The notes under the pieces were generated by a model that saw nothing but the letters and a program-made list of their open reading frames with translations, ran no database searches and had not been told where the DNA came from. The translations under genes and the position numbers were made by a program. Below are positions 18,300-25,274 of a stretch of 64,000 nt of DNA, piece by piece. Each line of letters starts with the position of its first letter. Within the stretch, counting starts at the first letter, position 1. Origin of the DNA: Clostridiales bacterium (GTDB taxonomy: Bacteria; Bacillota; Clostridia; Lachnospirales; Cellulosilyticaceae); assembly GCA_019418225.1 (NCBI GenBank), contig DYCF01000013.1, positions 46,874 through 110,873 of the forward strand. Reading direction: 5' to 3'.

Positions 18300-18658
18300 A
18301 CGCTCACCTCAATCCTTTGATACACTTACTTTTATATTAATTTGTTAATTTATTATCATATTTATTTAGGTACGGAAACGGTAATTTAAAATTTTATTTT
18401 TCTAGAACTAGGGAGTTTTTGGGGTCAAGGTACCCGCAATTCCTTTTTTTCGTCTGAAAGTACCTTTGACTATCAAAGGCTAGATACCTCTCACCCACTT
18501 GATTTTTCCCCTTCAAAATATGAGAGTTATCTTTTATATCTTTCTCATTCTCTCTATACCTTGCTATCCTTTGCGCTTTATAGCTTTATACTTACTTTTT
18601 ATCAAGGGAATGATACATATCTTCCATAACGTATCAAGTCACTTTGTACGCCCTGTGA
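18300..18658. promoter_or_regulatory. Non-coding region with late promoter and inverted repeat
   Basis: A 359-base gap without a supported gene. On the minus strand TTGATA (18600-18605), a 17-base spacer and TATAAA (18577-18582) form a plausible promoter that would give a long leader before terS. A 17-base inverted repeat CCTTTGA-CTA-TCAAAGG (18473-18489) lies in that leader. Being directly upstream of the terminase small subunit, the region is also a candidate for the cos or pac packaging site. All three roles are inference. Confidence 0.45.
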
Positions 18659-19288
18659 TTACCGTTTAAATTGTTTTAATGGGTCATTCATTTCTTTTAC
18701 CATATTGTCATTCACTTCTTGCGTCAGACCAATATACACACTGGTTGTTACAGGAGACTTATGACCTGCAAAATGCTGTACTTCTTCTATCTTGCCACTC
18801 TTTTTATAGAAATTATAAAAGCACGTCTTACGTATGGCATGAAAACCAAAGTCTCTTAGACCAAGTACTTCACCTACCTTATTCATACGCCTATTAAGCT
18901 GCGGATAAGAGATCGGCTTATTCATACCTCTTGAACTTGGAAAAAGCACTTGCCAATTCTTCATATGCTGCGTATATAGATCGAGTTCTTTTCTTAAACT
19001 GGGGTGAATCAAAACTTTACGTGGTGGCTTAGCCTTCTTTGGCTTACTTTCACTTTGTATGGCCTGCTTTTCATACTTATCTTTTAAATACTTTGTTTTG
19101 TTCTCTGTAATCTCCAAATACTCATTTAAAACATCTCGCTTCTTAAGACATCTTAAATCACCTATTCTAAAACCTGTATAACGCATTAAGATAACTAATA
19201 TGTACAACATACGGTCTGTATCATAAAGATAATCATATAAAGTAATCTCCTGCTCTATATCCTTAATAGGTTGGGTTGTCTTTCCCAC
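18659..19288 (-). CDS. Tyrosine recombinase, catalytic domain only
   Basis: A 209-residue tyrosine recombinase that lacks an N-terminal core-binding domain. The catalytic set is visible: arginine in TGFRIGDLR, HAIRKT (H-x-x-R), the histidine in HFAGHKS and the tyrosine in TTSVYIGL. The start is GTG with GGAGGTGG upstream. It lies between the adenine methylase and the packaging genes, far from the predicted attachment site, so it is probably not the integrase of this element, which has a serine recombinase. Similar short genes occur near terminases in other clostridial phages. Its job may be in DNA resolution or regulation. Confidence 0.8.
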   Translation of the reverse strand: MGKTTQPIKDIEQEITLYDYLYDTDRMLYILVILMRYTGFRIGDLRCLKKRDVLNEYLEITENKTKYLKDKYEKQAIQSESKPKKAKPPRKVLIHPSLRKELDLYTQHMKNWQVLFPSSRGMNKPISYPQLNRRMNKVGEVLGLRDFGFHAIRKTCFYNFYKKSGKIEEVQHFAGHKSPVTTSVYIGLTQEVNDNMVKEMNDPLKQFKR

Positions 19289-19303
19289 GCCACCACCTCC
19301 AAT

Positions 19304-20056
19304 CTAATAATTTGTAATGATTAACTCACCATATTCTTTCCTTGCTTTCTGCTCTCGACATACTGAGTAGGAGACATTTACTGGTTCTATTTTAAAATCC
19401 TTATACCACTTTCTAACTTCTGGATGATCATTAATGGTCAGTAAAAACTTCCCTTGTATATTGGCTAATGTATCCCTGAGTAAGAGATGCTCTACTTCAC
19501 TAAAAGCAGTGGCATATCCACTTGTCTCAAAATAAGGCGGATCACAAAAGAAAAAGCTATGTGGCCTATCATAACGCTTAATAATCTCCTCAAAGCTTTT
19601 ATTTTCGACATAAGTATTTCTTAGTCTTTCCTTAATATCAGCTAATACCCCTTTATAAAAGATTTGAGGGGCTGGTATATTATTCGTACCATAACCATAA
19701 GTTTCTCCTCTACTTGCAAAGCTCTGAGAAATTAAGTATAAAAAACGCACTGCCCGTTGAAGTTCTGTTAATTGTTCAATGGTACAGTGCTTGTATTCCT
19801 CAAATATATCTCTTCCTGAAAATTCATATTCCAGCATCCTTTCTATTTCTGGTGCATGATACTTTATCATTTTAAACATATTAATAAGCTCTTTATCAAT
19901 ATCATTAATCACCTCTACCTTAGAGGGTTCCTTTCCAAAGTATACCCAACCTGCACCAAAGAATGGTTCTACATAACATGTATGCTCTGGCATTTTTTCA
20001 ATAATTGTTTTTCGCAGTCTAGACTTTCCGCCTAATCTTGCTATTGGTGGCTTCAT
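19304..20056 (-). CDS. dam: DNA adenine methyltransferase, Dam/D12 class
   Basis: A 250-residue amino-methyltransferase of the D12 class. It has the SAM-binding PFFGAGWVYFG, an NDIDKELIN stretch, and the catalytic DPPYFET motif (residues about 172 to 178). It should methylate adenine N6, probably in a GATC-like site, but the target cannot be told from sequence. No matching restriction gene is adjacent, so it is an orphan, typically used by phages to avoid host restriction or to time replication and packaging. It is followed by the tyrosine recombinase with a 15-base gap. Confidence 0.85.
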   Translation of the reverse strand: MKPPIARLGGKSRLRKTIIEKMPEHTCYVEPFFGAGWVYFGKEPSKVEVINDIDKELINMFKMIKYHAPEIERMLEYEFSGRDIFEEYKHCTIEQLTELQRAVRFLYLISQSFASRGETYGYGTNNIPAPQIFYKGVLADIKERLRNTYVENKSFEEIIKRYDRPHSFFFCDPPYFETSGYATAFSEVEHLLLRDTLANIQGKFLLTINDHPEVRKWYKDFKIEPVNVSYSVCREQKARKEYGELIITNY

Positions 20057-20108
20057 ATGCTGTCAGCTCCTTCTAGTCCTATATTGTGTCAAATTTAAAT
20101 AATAGAAA

Positions 20109-20141
20109 AGCACCTAGCTAACATTTTGCTAACTAAGTGCT
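20109..20141 (-). terminator. Minus-strand terminator upstream of dam
   Basis: As RNA from the minus strand the arms 20109-20122 and 20128-20141 pair over all 14 positions if G-U pairs are counted, with a five-base loop, followed by a U-rich stretch (TTTTCTATTATTT). It would stop transcripts coming from the sce7726 gene before dam and so separates the accessory pair from the late operon. Confidence 0.55.
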
Positions 20142-20526
20142 ATATAAGGGAGGCTTATTGCCTTTATTGGACAATACTATTTTATCATGTAAAAAGGCTA
20201 AAAGTTCCCCTATTTATTTTCTGTAACTTTTTTTCCACTACTTAAATTTACTTCTTTACTTTTTTTCACGTTAATATCTATTTTTTATACTTTTATTAAT
20301 TTTTTATTCAGCAATCACCACTTTCGACATTTTATATATACAATTTCCAGTATAATTTTATTAATCAAGAATTTTTCTTGAAATCCTAAAGAAAGGAAGG
20401 TCCTATTTACTGGAAGGAGAATTAATTCTTCTTCTTAATTCACTAGTTATTCTAATCTCAACATAACCTTATCTAACAGTTATATCTTACATATTATCTA
20501 ATAGAAAATCAGAAGGAGTGATATAA
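20142..20526 (+). promoter_or_regulatory. AT-rich leader of the beta-family gene
   Basis: About 385 bases without a supported gene. It contains TATAAT at 20351-20356 without a good -35 at normal spacing, a short inverted repeat around CAAGAA-TTTT-TTCTTG (about 20368-20382), and GAAGGAGTG just before the GTG start of the next gene. The rest is AT-rich sequence in which I see nothing further. Confidence 0.3.
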
Positions 20527-21594
20527 GTGTCTAATTTTACATACGTACCTATTTTAAAATGGAAACAAGGCGAACAAGGGGCAATCAAAGAATTAACACA
20601 GCCAATTAAAGATGTTCTTCTACCATTATTAGAGATACCTGCACAAGATTATGATTTTGAAGAAGAAACTTATAAAAAATCTATTGAAAATCATATAGAA
20701 AAACTTCCAAACTCTATTACTACAGCTGCAATAAATGAATTTTATCTAGATATATGTAATCTACAAAATAAAATAATGACTGATGGGACATATGTATATG
20801 ATTATCTGGATGATCTATTGACTAATATTAATTTTATTCCTGTATATACTCCAACCTGTCCCAACAAAAACATCTCATATTTTACAACATGTCTTACAAA
20901 CAAACGTCAAATTGCTATTAGATTAAAGTTTGATGATATTGAAGATATGAGTAATATTATAAATTCTACAATTATAGATCTTAAGATTACATCAGCCAAT
21001 ATTTCCAATGTAGATTTAATACTTGATTTTAGTTATATAGATCCTTCTCTAGAAAGCAGAATGTTAAAGCTTGTAAAAAGTACTTTAAATGATATACCTC
21101 AAATTAAGGATTGGCGATATATTACACTAGCTGGTACATCTTTCCCTGAAAATTTAAGCTCAGTCTCTGCAAATGGTACTGCCCATATTGTACGCTCATT
21201 TTATCATATATATACTCAGCTTCTTTCTACTAATACTTGGGATAGAGATTTCCTATTTGGAGACTATACAATAACAAATCCCATAATAGCAGATGATATT
21301 GATCCTAGATTTCTAAATCCATCATGTAATATACGATATACTACTGAAGAAACCTATTTTGTTACAAAAGGTACCTCTTTTAAAAAAGCTGGTGGTAGTC
21401 AACATGCACAACTATGTAATATTATAATTTCAACCCCAAATATATATTTGGGAACTACCTATTCATGGGGAGATACATATATTAACAACTGCTCAAATTT
21501 ACAAGTTGGTGGTGGTAATCTTTGTACATGGAGAAAGGTTGGCACTAATCACCACATTACCTTAGTAGTTAATCAACTCGCCAACCTTCTCTAG
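20527..21594 (+). CDS. Beta-family protein (sce7725-like partner)
   Basis: A 355-residue protein of the Pfam 'beta protein' family. It begins FTYVPILKWKQGE and has LLPLLEIP early on. The C-terminal half shows the conserved FLFGDYTITNP, NIRYTTEE, YSWGDTYI and TWRKVGTNHHITL stretches. Its biochemical function is unknown to me. It lies alone on the plus strand inside the minus-strand late region and converges on the sce7726 gene, with which it overlaps by 26 bases at the 3' end. The family often travels with sce7726 proteins in accessory regions. The start is GTG with GGAGTG upstream. Confidence 0.8.
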   Translation: MSNFTYVPILKWKQGEQGAIKELTQPIKDVLLPLLEIPAQDYDFEEETYKKSIENHIEKLPNSITTAAINEFYLDICNLQNKIMTDGTYVYDYLDDLLTNINFIPVYTPTCPNKNISYFTTCLTNKRQIAIRLKFDDIEDMSNIINSTIIDLKITSANISNVDLILDFSYIDPSLESRMLKLVKSTLNDIPQIKDWRYITLAGTSFPENLSSVSANGTAHIVRSFYHIYTQLLSTNTWDRDFLFGDYTITNPIIADDIDPRFLNPSCNIRYTTEETYFVTKGTSFKKAGGSQHAQLCNIIISTPNIYLGTTYSWGDTYINNCSNLQVGGGNLCTWRKVGTNHHITLVVNQLANLL

Positions 21595-22144
21595 TTTTTA
21601 ATTTATTAATTGTGTACTTTCTTATTTCTTTGAGAGATATAGTATCTGCTGCTATATCTCTCATTTTTAATCTACTTTTATTACTTAACCCTTTTATATT
21701 ATATTGTCTTAATAGCTCCAGAAGCTCCTCTTTCCATAAGAGTTGACTAATTCTATATACTTCTTGACTAGAGTTATTCTTACAATTTCTTATATTTTTA
21801 AAGGATACATTTCCAAACTTATTAATATATGCAACCTTTATGCCCCACCATTCAGGCACTTCAGCTAATATTTTTTCATTAAACTTTTCACCAACAACTA
21901 TAGTCATTCTATCAAATGTTGTATTATAACACTCTATTTGATGTGGTAACCTCTCTAAAGTATCCCTATCACTTTTTATTTCATAACCACATAAACGGCC
22001 ATTTGCAACTGCAATATCAACCCTTGCATCACCATCACAAATAGTAAGTTCTTCTATAATTCTAAAGGAAGGATTCTTATGCTTTGAATTTATTTTTTTA
22101 ATTTCTTCAATAAGTGCTTGTCTTATATCTATATCACTTAACAT
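21569..22144 (-). CDS. sce7726 family protein, PD-(D/E)XK-like
   Basis: A 191-residue protein matching the sce7726 family. The N-terminal half has a nuclease-like signature: DARVDIAVANGRLCGYEIKSD, in which aspartate and E-I-K fit the PD-(D/E)XK active site, followed by RLPHQIECYN. The C-terminal part (LLWKEELLELLRQYN and SLKEIRKYTINKLKTREGW) is the family's usual helical end. A good Shine-Dalgarno (GGAGGGAG) precedes the start. It is convergent with the beta-family gene. The pair is a candidate two-gene defence unit, which is inference. Confidence 0.8.
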   Translation of the reverse strand: MLSDIDIRQALIEEIKKINSKHKNPSFRIIEELTICDGDARVDIAVANGRLCGYEIKSDRDTLERLPHQIECYNTTFDRMTIVVGEKFNEKILAEVPEWWGIKVAYINKFGNVSFKNIRNCKNNSSQEVYRISQLLWKEELLELLRQYNIKGLSNKSRLKMRDIAADTISLKEIRKYTINKLKTREGWRVD

Positions 22145-22331
22145 ATTCTCCCTCCTACCTCGTTAAAATCTATATGTATTATACACAATAAACAACTATA
22201 TTTAAATATATAATTTTACCAATTTCACCTTCAAACTAAAATAACTATCTTTAATGATAACAATATTCTGCCAGTAATAGTCCTACTTATACTGACTGCC
22301 TCTCCTATTTTTACATATGCTCACATATTTT

Positions 22332-22751
22332 TCATTTATAAATAACTAACCCTTTACTAGTTGCCTTTAATGCTGCATATATAATAATATCATTCCTCTT
22401 ATCATAATAACACGACTTTTCCATAGCCAATATCCTCAATATCTTTGGCAACCTATACTGTTCTTTATAGGTTAAATTAAACACGCCTTCATACTCCGTA
22501 TCCTTAAATCTAGCCTTAGTTTCTTCTACAACTTTCAGCCATTTTTCTTTTTCTTCATGTTTTTGATCCATAAGCTCTAATGCGCTATTTTCGGTCTTAC
22601 TACGTATGGCATTACTCTTGCCACCTTCCATAAAGCCCATTTGTACACCATATATAATGTCCTCTGTTAAAATCTCTAACTGTTCATATTCTTGCTCGTA
22701 GTTGTAAAAATAGTATTCAATCTTTTTAATAATGTCCTTTTCTAATATCAT
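22332..22751 (-). CDS. ArpU/RinA-like phage regulator
   Basis: A 139-residue protein with the size and make-up of ArpU/RinA-type regulators of phage late genes: an early acidic coiled region (EYYFYNYEQEYEQLE), then LPKILRILAMEKSCYY and a final YAALKATSKGLVIY. Such proteins act like small sigma-4-type activators of the packaging operon. I chose the start at 22751, which has AGGAGGAC upstream; the longer frame would read back through the terminator. No clear helix-turn-helix was identified, so the call is moderate. It is the last gene before the accessory island. Confidence 0.5.
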   Translation of the reverse strand: MILEKDIIKKIEYYFYNYEQEYEQLEILTEDIIYGVQMGFMEGGKSNAIRSKTENSALELMDQKHEEKEKWLKVVEETKARFKDTEYEGVFNLTYKEQYRLPKILRILAMEKSCYYDKRNDIIIYAALKATSKGLVIYK

Positions 22752-22783
22752 GCTATGTCCTCCTCTTATCGTCAAATAGACGC

Positions 22784-22824
22784 AAAAACACTTATGCAGC
22801 CATAACCTGGGCATAAGTGTTTTT
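22784..22824. terminator. Strong terminator after tubZ
   Basis: A perfect 14-bp stem, AAAAACACTTATGC and GCATAAGTGTTTTT (22784-22797 and 22811-22824), with a 13-base loop. It sits 16 bases after the tubZ stop on the minus strand, with a T run on that strand. It separates the partition operon from the ArpU-like regulator, which would then need its own promoter or antitermination. Confidence 0.85.
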
Positions 22825-22839
22825 AAATCTATTCCACTT

Positions 22840-23874
22840 TTATTTCTTACGGTATTTTGCAAAAATATCATTGGTACTGCTTGCTTTAACAGCTTTTACT
22901 TGCGGCGTGATGCCTCCTAAAAAGTCTATCTCTTCATTGAGCTTATTGATACTTGTTGCACTTAAATTATTTGTAATGGTTGCTTGACTAGCCTTGACCT
23001 TCTCTTTCATTTCTAAAAGTCTTGTGAAAGGTAAGCTTAATCCTGCTAAAACGCATACTGTATAGTCGCTATGATAACCTTGAAAAACATCTAAGTAGTT
23101 TCCTATTTCTTTCTTTAGCTCACTGACTTCAAAACTTCTTGCTGCTAATAAACCTATGTATTTAATGACGTAGTCTCTTTCCATTGGTGCATAGATATTG
23201 TTTTTAAAGCTTTCTACTAATTTAGCTGCTGTTGTTTCTGCTTTTTCCACTTTGTTAATGGTTAACATTCCCCTTGTTTCAATTAACTCCTTAATCTCTG
23301 CCTTATCGATATTCCCTCTTACATCTTTATGATTTGGCATATCCATCATTTGATCAAAAGCCTTTACAAATTCTTGATTGATTATCAGCTTATTTTTATA
23401 GGCATTATTATCTAAAACAATAGTACTTGCCATTTCAATATCTGCTAATTCTCTAAAGCACTCATACGAGTTAATATGGGTTTTAAGTGGTTCATTTTCA
23501 CCTGGTATAATTGTAATGGCACCAACCTTTTTCTCCATATGTTGTCCTAATAAATCAATAAGCATAGGTGATGCACCTGATCCTGTCCCGCCACCACTAC
23601 TGAATATCACATAAATAAAATCTTCAGGAATCTTTTGCTGAATGGCACTGGCAATTTGTTCAAAGTCTTCTACCACTAGCTCTTTTGCCTTATTTCTATC
23701 TTTATTACAGCCTTCACCGCCCTTAATGTGATACTTAAACTTCACTTTAGTTAATGTATCTAAATCTTCTATTGATGTATTTAAAAATAATACGTTATAA
23801 CCATTCTTTTCGAGCATACTGCCTATATTGCCACCTGCTTGTCCTACTGCAATAAAACCTATTCTATTTTTCAT
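22840..23874 (-). CDS. tubZ: TubZ-like tubulin/FtsZ GTPase
   Basis: A 344-residue tubulin superfamily protein. It starts RIGFIAVGQAGGNIG (nucleotide-binding loop), then NVLFLNTSIEDL and KGGEGCNKDRNKA, and has the tubulin signature SSGGGTGSGASP at about residues 92 to 103. These features are closer to TubZ of Bacillus plasmids and of the C. botulinum phage c-st than to cell-division FtsZ. TubZ polymerises by treadmilling and moves the centromere-bound TubR complex to partition plasmids or phage DNA. The start overlaps the tubR stop (ATGA). The C-terminus carries a basic tail (IFAKYRKK), as expected for TubR contact. Confidence 0.88.
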   Translation of the reverse strand: MKNRIGFIAVGQAGGNIGSMLEKNGYNVLFLNTSIEDLDTLTKVKFKYHIKGGEGCNKDRNKAKELVVEDFEQIASAIQQKIPEDFIYVIFSSGGGTGSGASPMLIDLLGQHMEKKVGAITIIPGENEPLKTHINSYECFRELADIEMASTIVLDNNAYKNKLIINQEFVKAFDQMMDMPNHKDVRGNIDKAEIKELIETRGMLTINKVEKAETTAAKLVESFKNNIYAPMERDYVIKYIGLLAARSFEVSELKKEIGNYLDVFQGYHSDYTVCVLAGLSLPFTRLLEMKEKVKASQATITNNLSATSINKLNEEIDFLGGITPQVKAVKASSTNDIFAKYRKK

Positions 23875-24113
23875 TTGAGTACCTCCCTAAATTTTTCTAT
23901 CCCTTGTTTTGTAATAAAATATGTATGTTCACGTCCTTCTTTAAGGCCATTAGCTACAAGCTCCGCCCTTACCAGTTTGCCGAGCCTTAAGAAAAGATTT
24001 TGTGCACCTATTTCCATCTGTTCGAGTATTGTTTTACGTGACATACCACTAATAATTGAATTTGCCTTGTTTTCATCTAAAATATTTAAAATCATAAAGT
24101 CCAACTTATCCAT
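23871..24113 (-). CDS. tubR: TubR-like winged-helix partition adaptor
   Basis: An 80-residue DNA-binding protein directly upstream of tubZ, overlapping it by four bases. It has a winged-helix layout: MSRKTILEQMEIGAQNLFLRLGKLV as helices 2-3 and EHTYFITKQGIEKF as wing and last helix. Position, size and coupling match TubR, which binds the centromere and loads TubZ filaments; it also represses its own operon. I start it at the ATG at 24111-24113 preceded by AAAAAGG; a TTG at 24122 is possible. The repeat array upstream fits its binding site. Confidence 0.75.
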   Translation of the reverse strand: MDKLDFMILNILDENKANSIISGMSRKTILEQMEIGAQNLFLRLGKLVRAELVANGLKEGREHTYFITKQGIEKFREVLK

Positions 24114-24120
24114 AAGCCTC

Positions 24121-24200
24121 AACCTTTTTACGTAGTTTTATTATTTTTTATGATGTTTTATTTTCTTTTATCATCTTTTATTTAGTTTTATGATGTTTTA
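24121..24200. repeat. Eight phased 10-bp TTTTA repeats, candidate centromere (tubC)
   Basis: Eight consecutive decamers from 24121 to 24200 each end in TTTTA, for example CGTAGTTTTA, TGATGTTTTA (twice) and TTTAGTTTTA. One repeat per ten bases puts every TTTTA on the same face of the helix. The array lies just upstream of tubR and extends into the 3' end of the next gene. TubR-type centromeres consist of such short iterated sites near the operon promoter. The periodicity is seen; the centromere role is inference. Confidence 0.75.
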
Positions 24201-24580
24201 AGTAAATCAATTAAGTCTTTGTACATCATTGTCTCTTTGTACTTGCCATTATCCAGCACAATATAACTTGGATAAATCGCTACTACCTGCTTTAACTGCA
24301 TACACTTTATCACCTGGTCATTCATAACCTGCTCCACCGGAAAGCTTAACTGACTTCCTACCTGAATGTTTTGCTTTAAGGCTTGATACTTTAAGTCATA
24401 ACAATCAAAGTCCCTTAGCTCTAAGCTATCTTGGCGCTTTGTCGCACCTAGCCATAATGCTCTTTCACTCACTGCTGCTGTCCTTACACCTAATCTTTGA
24501 GCTGCTGCTACTGGTCCTATCTTGGTATAATACGCTTTGATAAACTGATCCATCTCTGCTGTCCATTTCACATTTTGCAT
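24188..24580 (-). CDS. Helix-turn-helix protein, unknown function
   Basis: A 130-residue protein with an N-terminal GcrA/SANT-like helix-turn-helix: WTAEMDQFIKAYYTKIGPVAAAQRLG and then AVSERALWLGATK. The C-terminal half is beta-rich (VAIYPSYIVLDNGKYKE) with no recognised domain. I start at 24580, where GGAGGAG precedes ATG. It lies upstream of the partition genes and could regulate the early genes. Its last codons are part of the TTTTA repeat array. Confidence 0.55.
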   Translation of the reverse strand: MQNVKWTAEMDQFIKAYYTKIGPVAAAQRLGVRTAAVSERALWLGATKRQDSLELRDFDCYDLKYQALKQNIQVGSQLSFPVEQVMNDQVIKCMQLKQVVAIYPSYIVLDNGKYKETMMYKDLIDLLKTS

Positions 24581-24605
24581 AGTCTCCTCCATTATCCTCT
24601 ATTTG

Positions 24606-24716
24606 CTAACTTTCATTACCGCTTTCAATATATTCTTTAAGTGCCTCCACTTTATCTGTATCACTCATCTGCATATCATATACAATCTCAGCAATCTCTT
24701 TTAGCATAACTGTCAT
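24606..24716 (-). CDS. 36-residue small phage protein
   Basis: A 36-codon frame (MTVMLKEIAEIVYDM to IESGNES) with a strong GGGGTGAGGG ribosome site nine or fewer bases upstream. It is one of two short genes in the gap between the helix-turn-helix gene and the 105-residue gene, all on the same strand. Function unknown. Support is the ribosome site, the short spacing and the lack of other content. Confidence 0.45.
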   Translation of the reverse strand: MTVMLKEIAEIVYDMQMSDTDKVEALKEYIESGNES

Positions 24717-24729
24717 TTCCCTCACCCCT

Positions 24730-24891
24730 TTAGCTTAATCTCTTTACTACACACAATTTTGCAAGTTCAATATCTTCAAGTTCTTCTATTGCGCTTTTAA
24801 ACTCCGCGATAACTGTTACTATTGATTTGTTATAGCGATTAGCCACTAAGTTCATCCATTTTGAGATTTCTAATGCTTTTTCATTGTTCAT
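24730..24891 (-). CDS. 53-residue small phage protein
   Basis: A 53-codon frame beginning MNNEKALEISKWMNLVANRY and ending VVKRLS, probably helical. The ribosome site (AGAAAGG) is weak. It stands 13 bases upstream of the 36-codon gene in the early operon. I recognise no family. Small genes here are candidates for a recombination directionality factor or host-takeover peptide, but nothing in the sequence decides that. Confidence 0.45.
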   Translation of the reverse strand: MNNEKALEISKWMNLVANRYNKSIVTVIAEFKSAIEELEDIELAKLCVVKRLS

Positions 24892-24952
24892 CTTCTATCT
24901 GCCTTTCTATCTTGCTTACTTAATGTCTTGTGATTTCAAGTGTATGACCACG

Positions 24953-25270
24953 TTAATAAAACGAAAGCTGTTTACAACCCATCTCATCTATTACCACTTG
25001 TAGTTGATGTTTCATCTGCTGTGGTGCTAATTGCAAATTCGTACAATACTTTGAAGCATATACTTGTAAGGCGATTTCTTCCAAAGTATCTTGCTTACTC
25101 CAAAGTTTAACTGTACTTCTTATGTGTTCAAAAACACACTTATTGTCATAGGTCGCAATATGGTCTTTTACATAATTTATCCATTCTTCCTGAGATAATA
25201 CAGTGCCATTTCGTAAATGGTAAATCCAGTGTGCTCCTACCTGCTCTTTGCATCCTACTGTTAGATCCAT
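24953..25270 (-). CDS. 105-residue early phage protein, unknown
   Basis: A 105-residue protein (GAHWIYHLRNGTVLSQEEWINYVKDH), with no recognised domain. It follows the DnaC-like gene after four bases, with GAGGTGA in front of its ATG, so it is part of the replication operon. Function unknown. The make-up, with a tryptophan-rich early part and helical end, gives no hint I trust. Confidence 0.55.
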   Translation of the reverse strand: MDLTVGCKEQVGAHWIYHLRNGTVLSQEEWINYVKDHIATYDNKCVFEHIRSTVKLWSKQDTLEEIALQVYASKYCTNLQLAPQQMKHQLQVVIDEMGCKQLSFY

Positions 25271-25274
25271 TTTG

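Noticed and set aside
18659..19288. Tyrosine recombinase as the prophage integrase
   Set aside because: It lies 13 kb from the junction and lacks the N-terminal domain; the serine recombinase is next to the site.
22752..22871. Longer start of the ArpU-like gene at 22871
   Set aside because: The extra 40 codons run through the tubZ terminator, and AGGAGGAC precedes the internal ATG at 22751.
22840..23874. Cell-division ftsZ
   Set aside because: The T1 region (VGQAGGNIG), GEGCNKDR stretch and coupling to a winged-helix gene are TubZ-like, and it lies in a phage early operon.
24121..24200. TTTTA repeats as a CRISPR array
   Set aside because: The repeats are 10 bases with no spacers of 25 to 40 bases and no cas genes are in the window.
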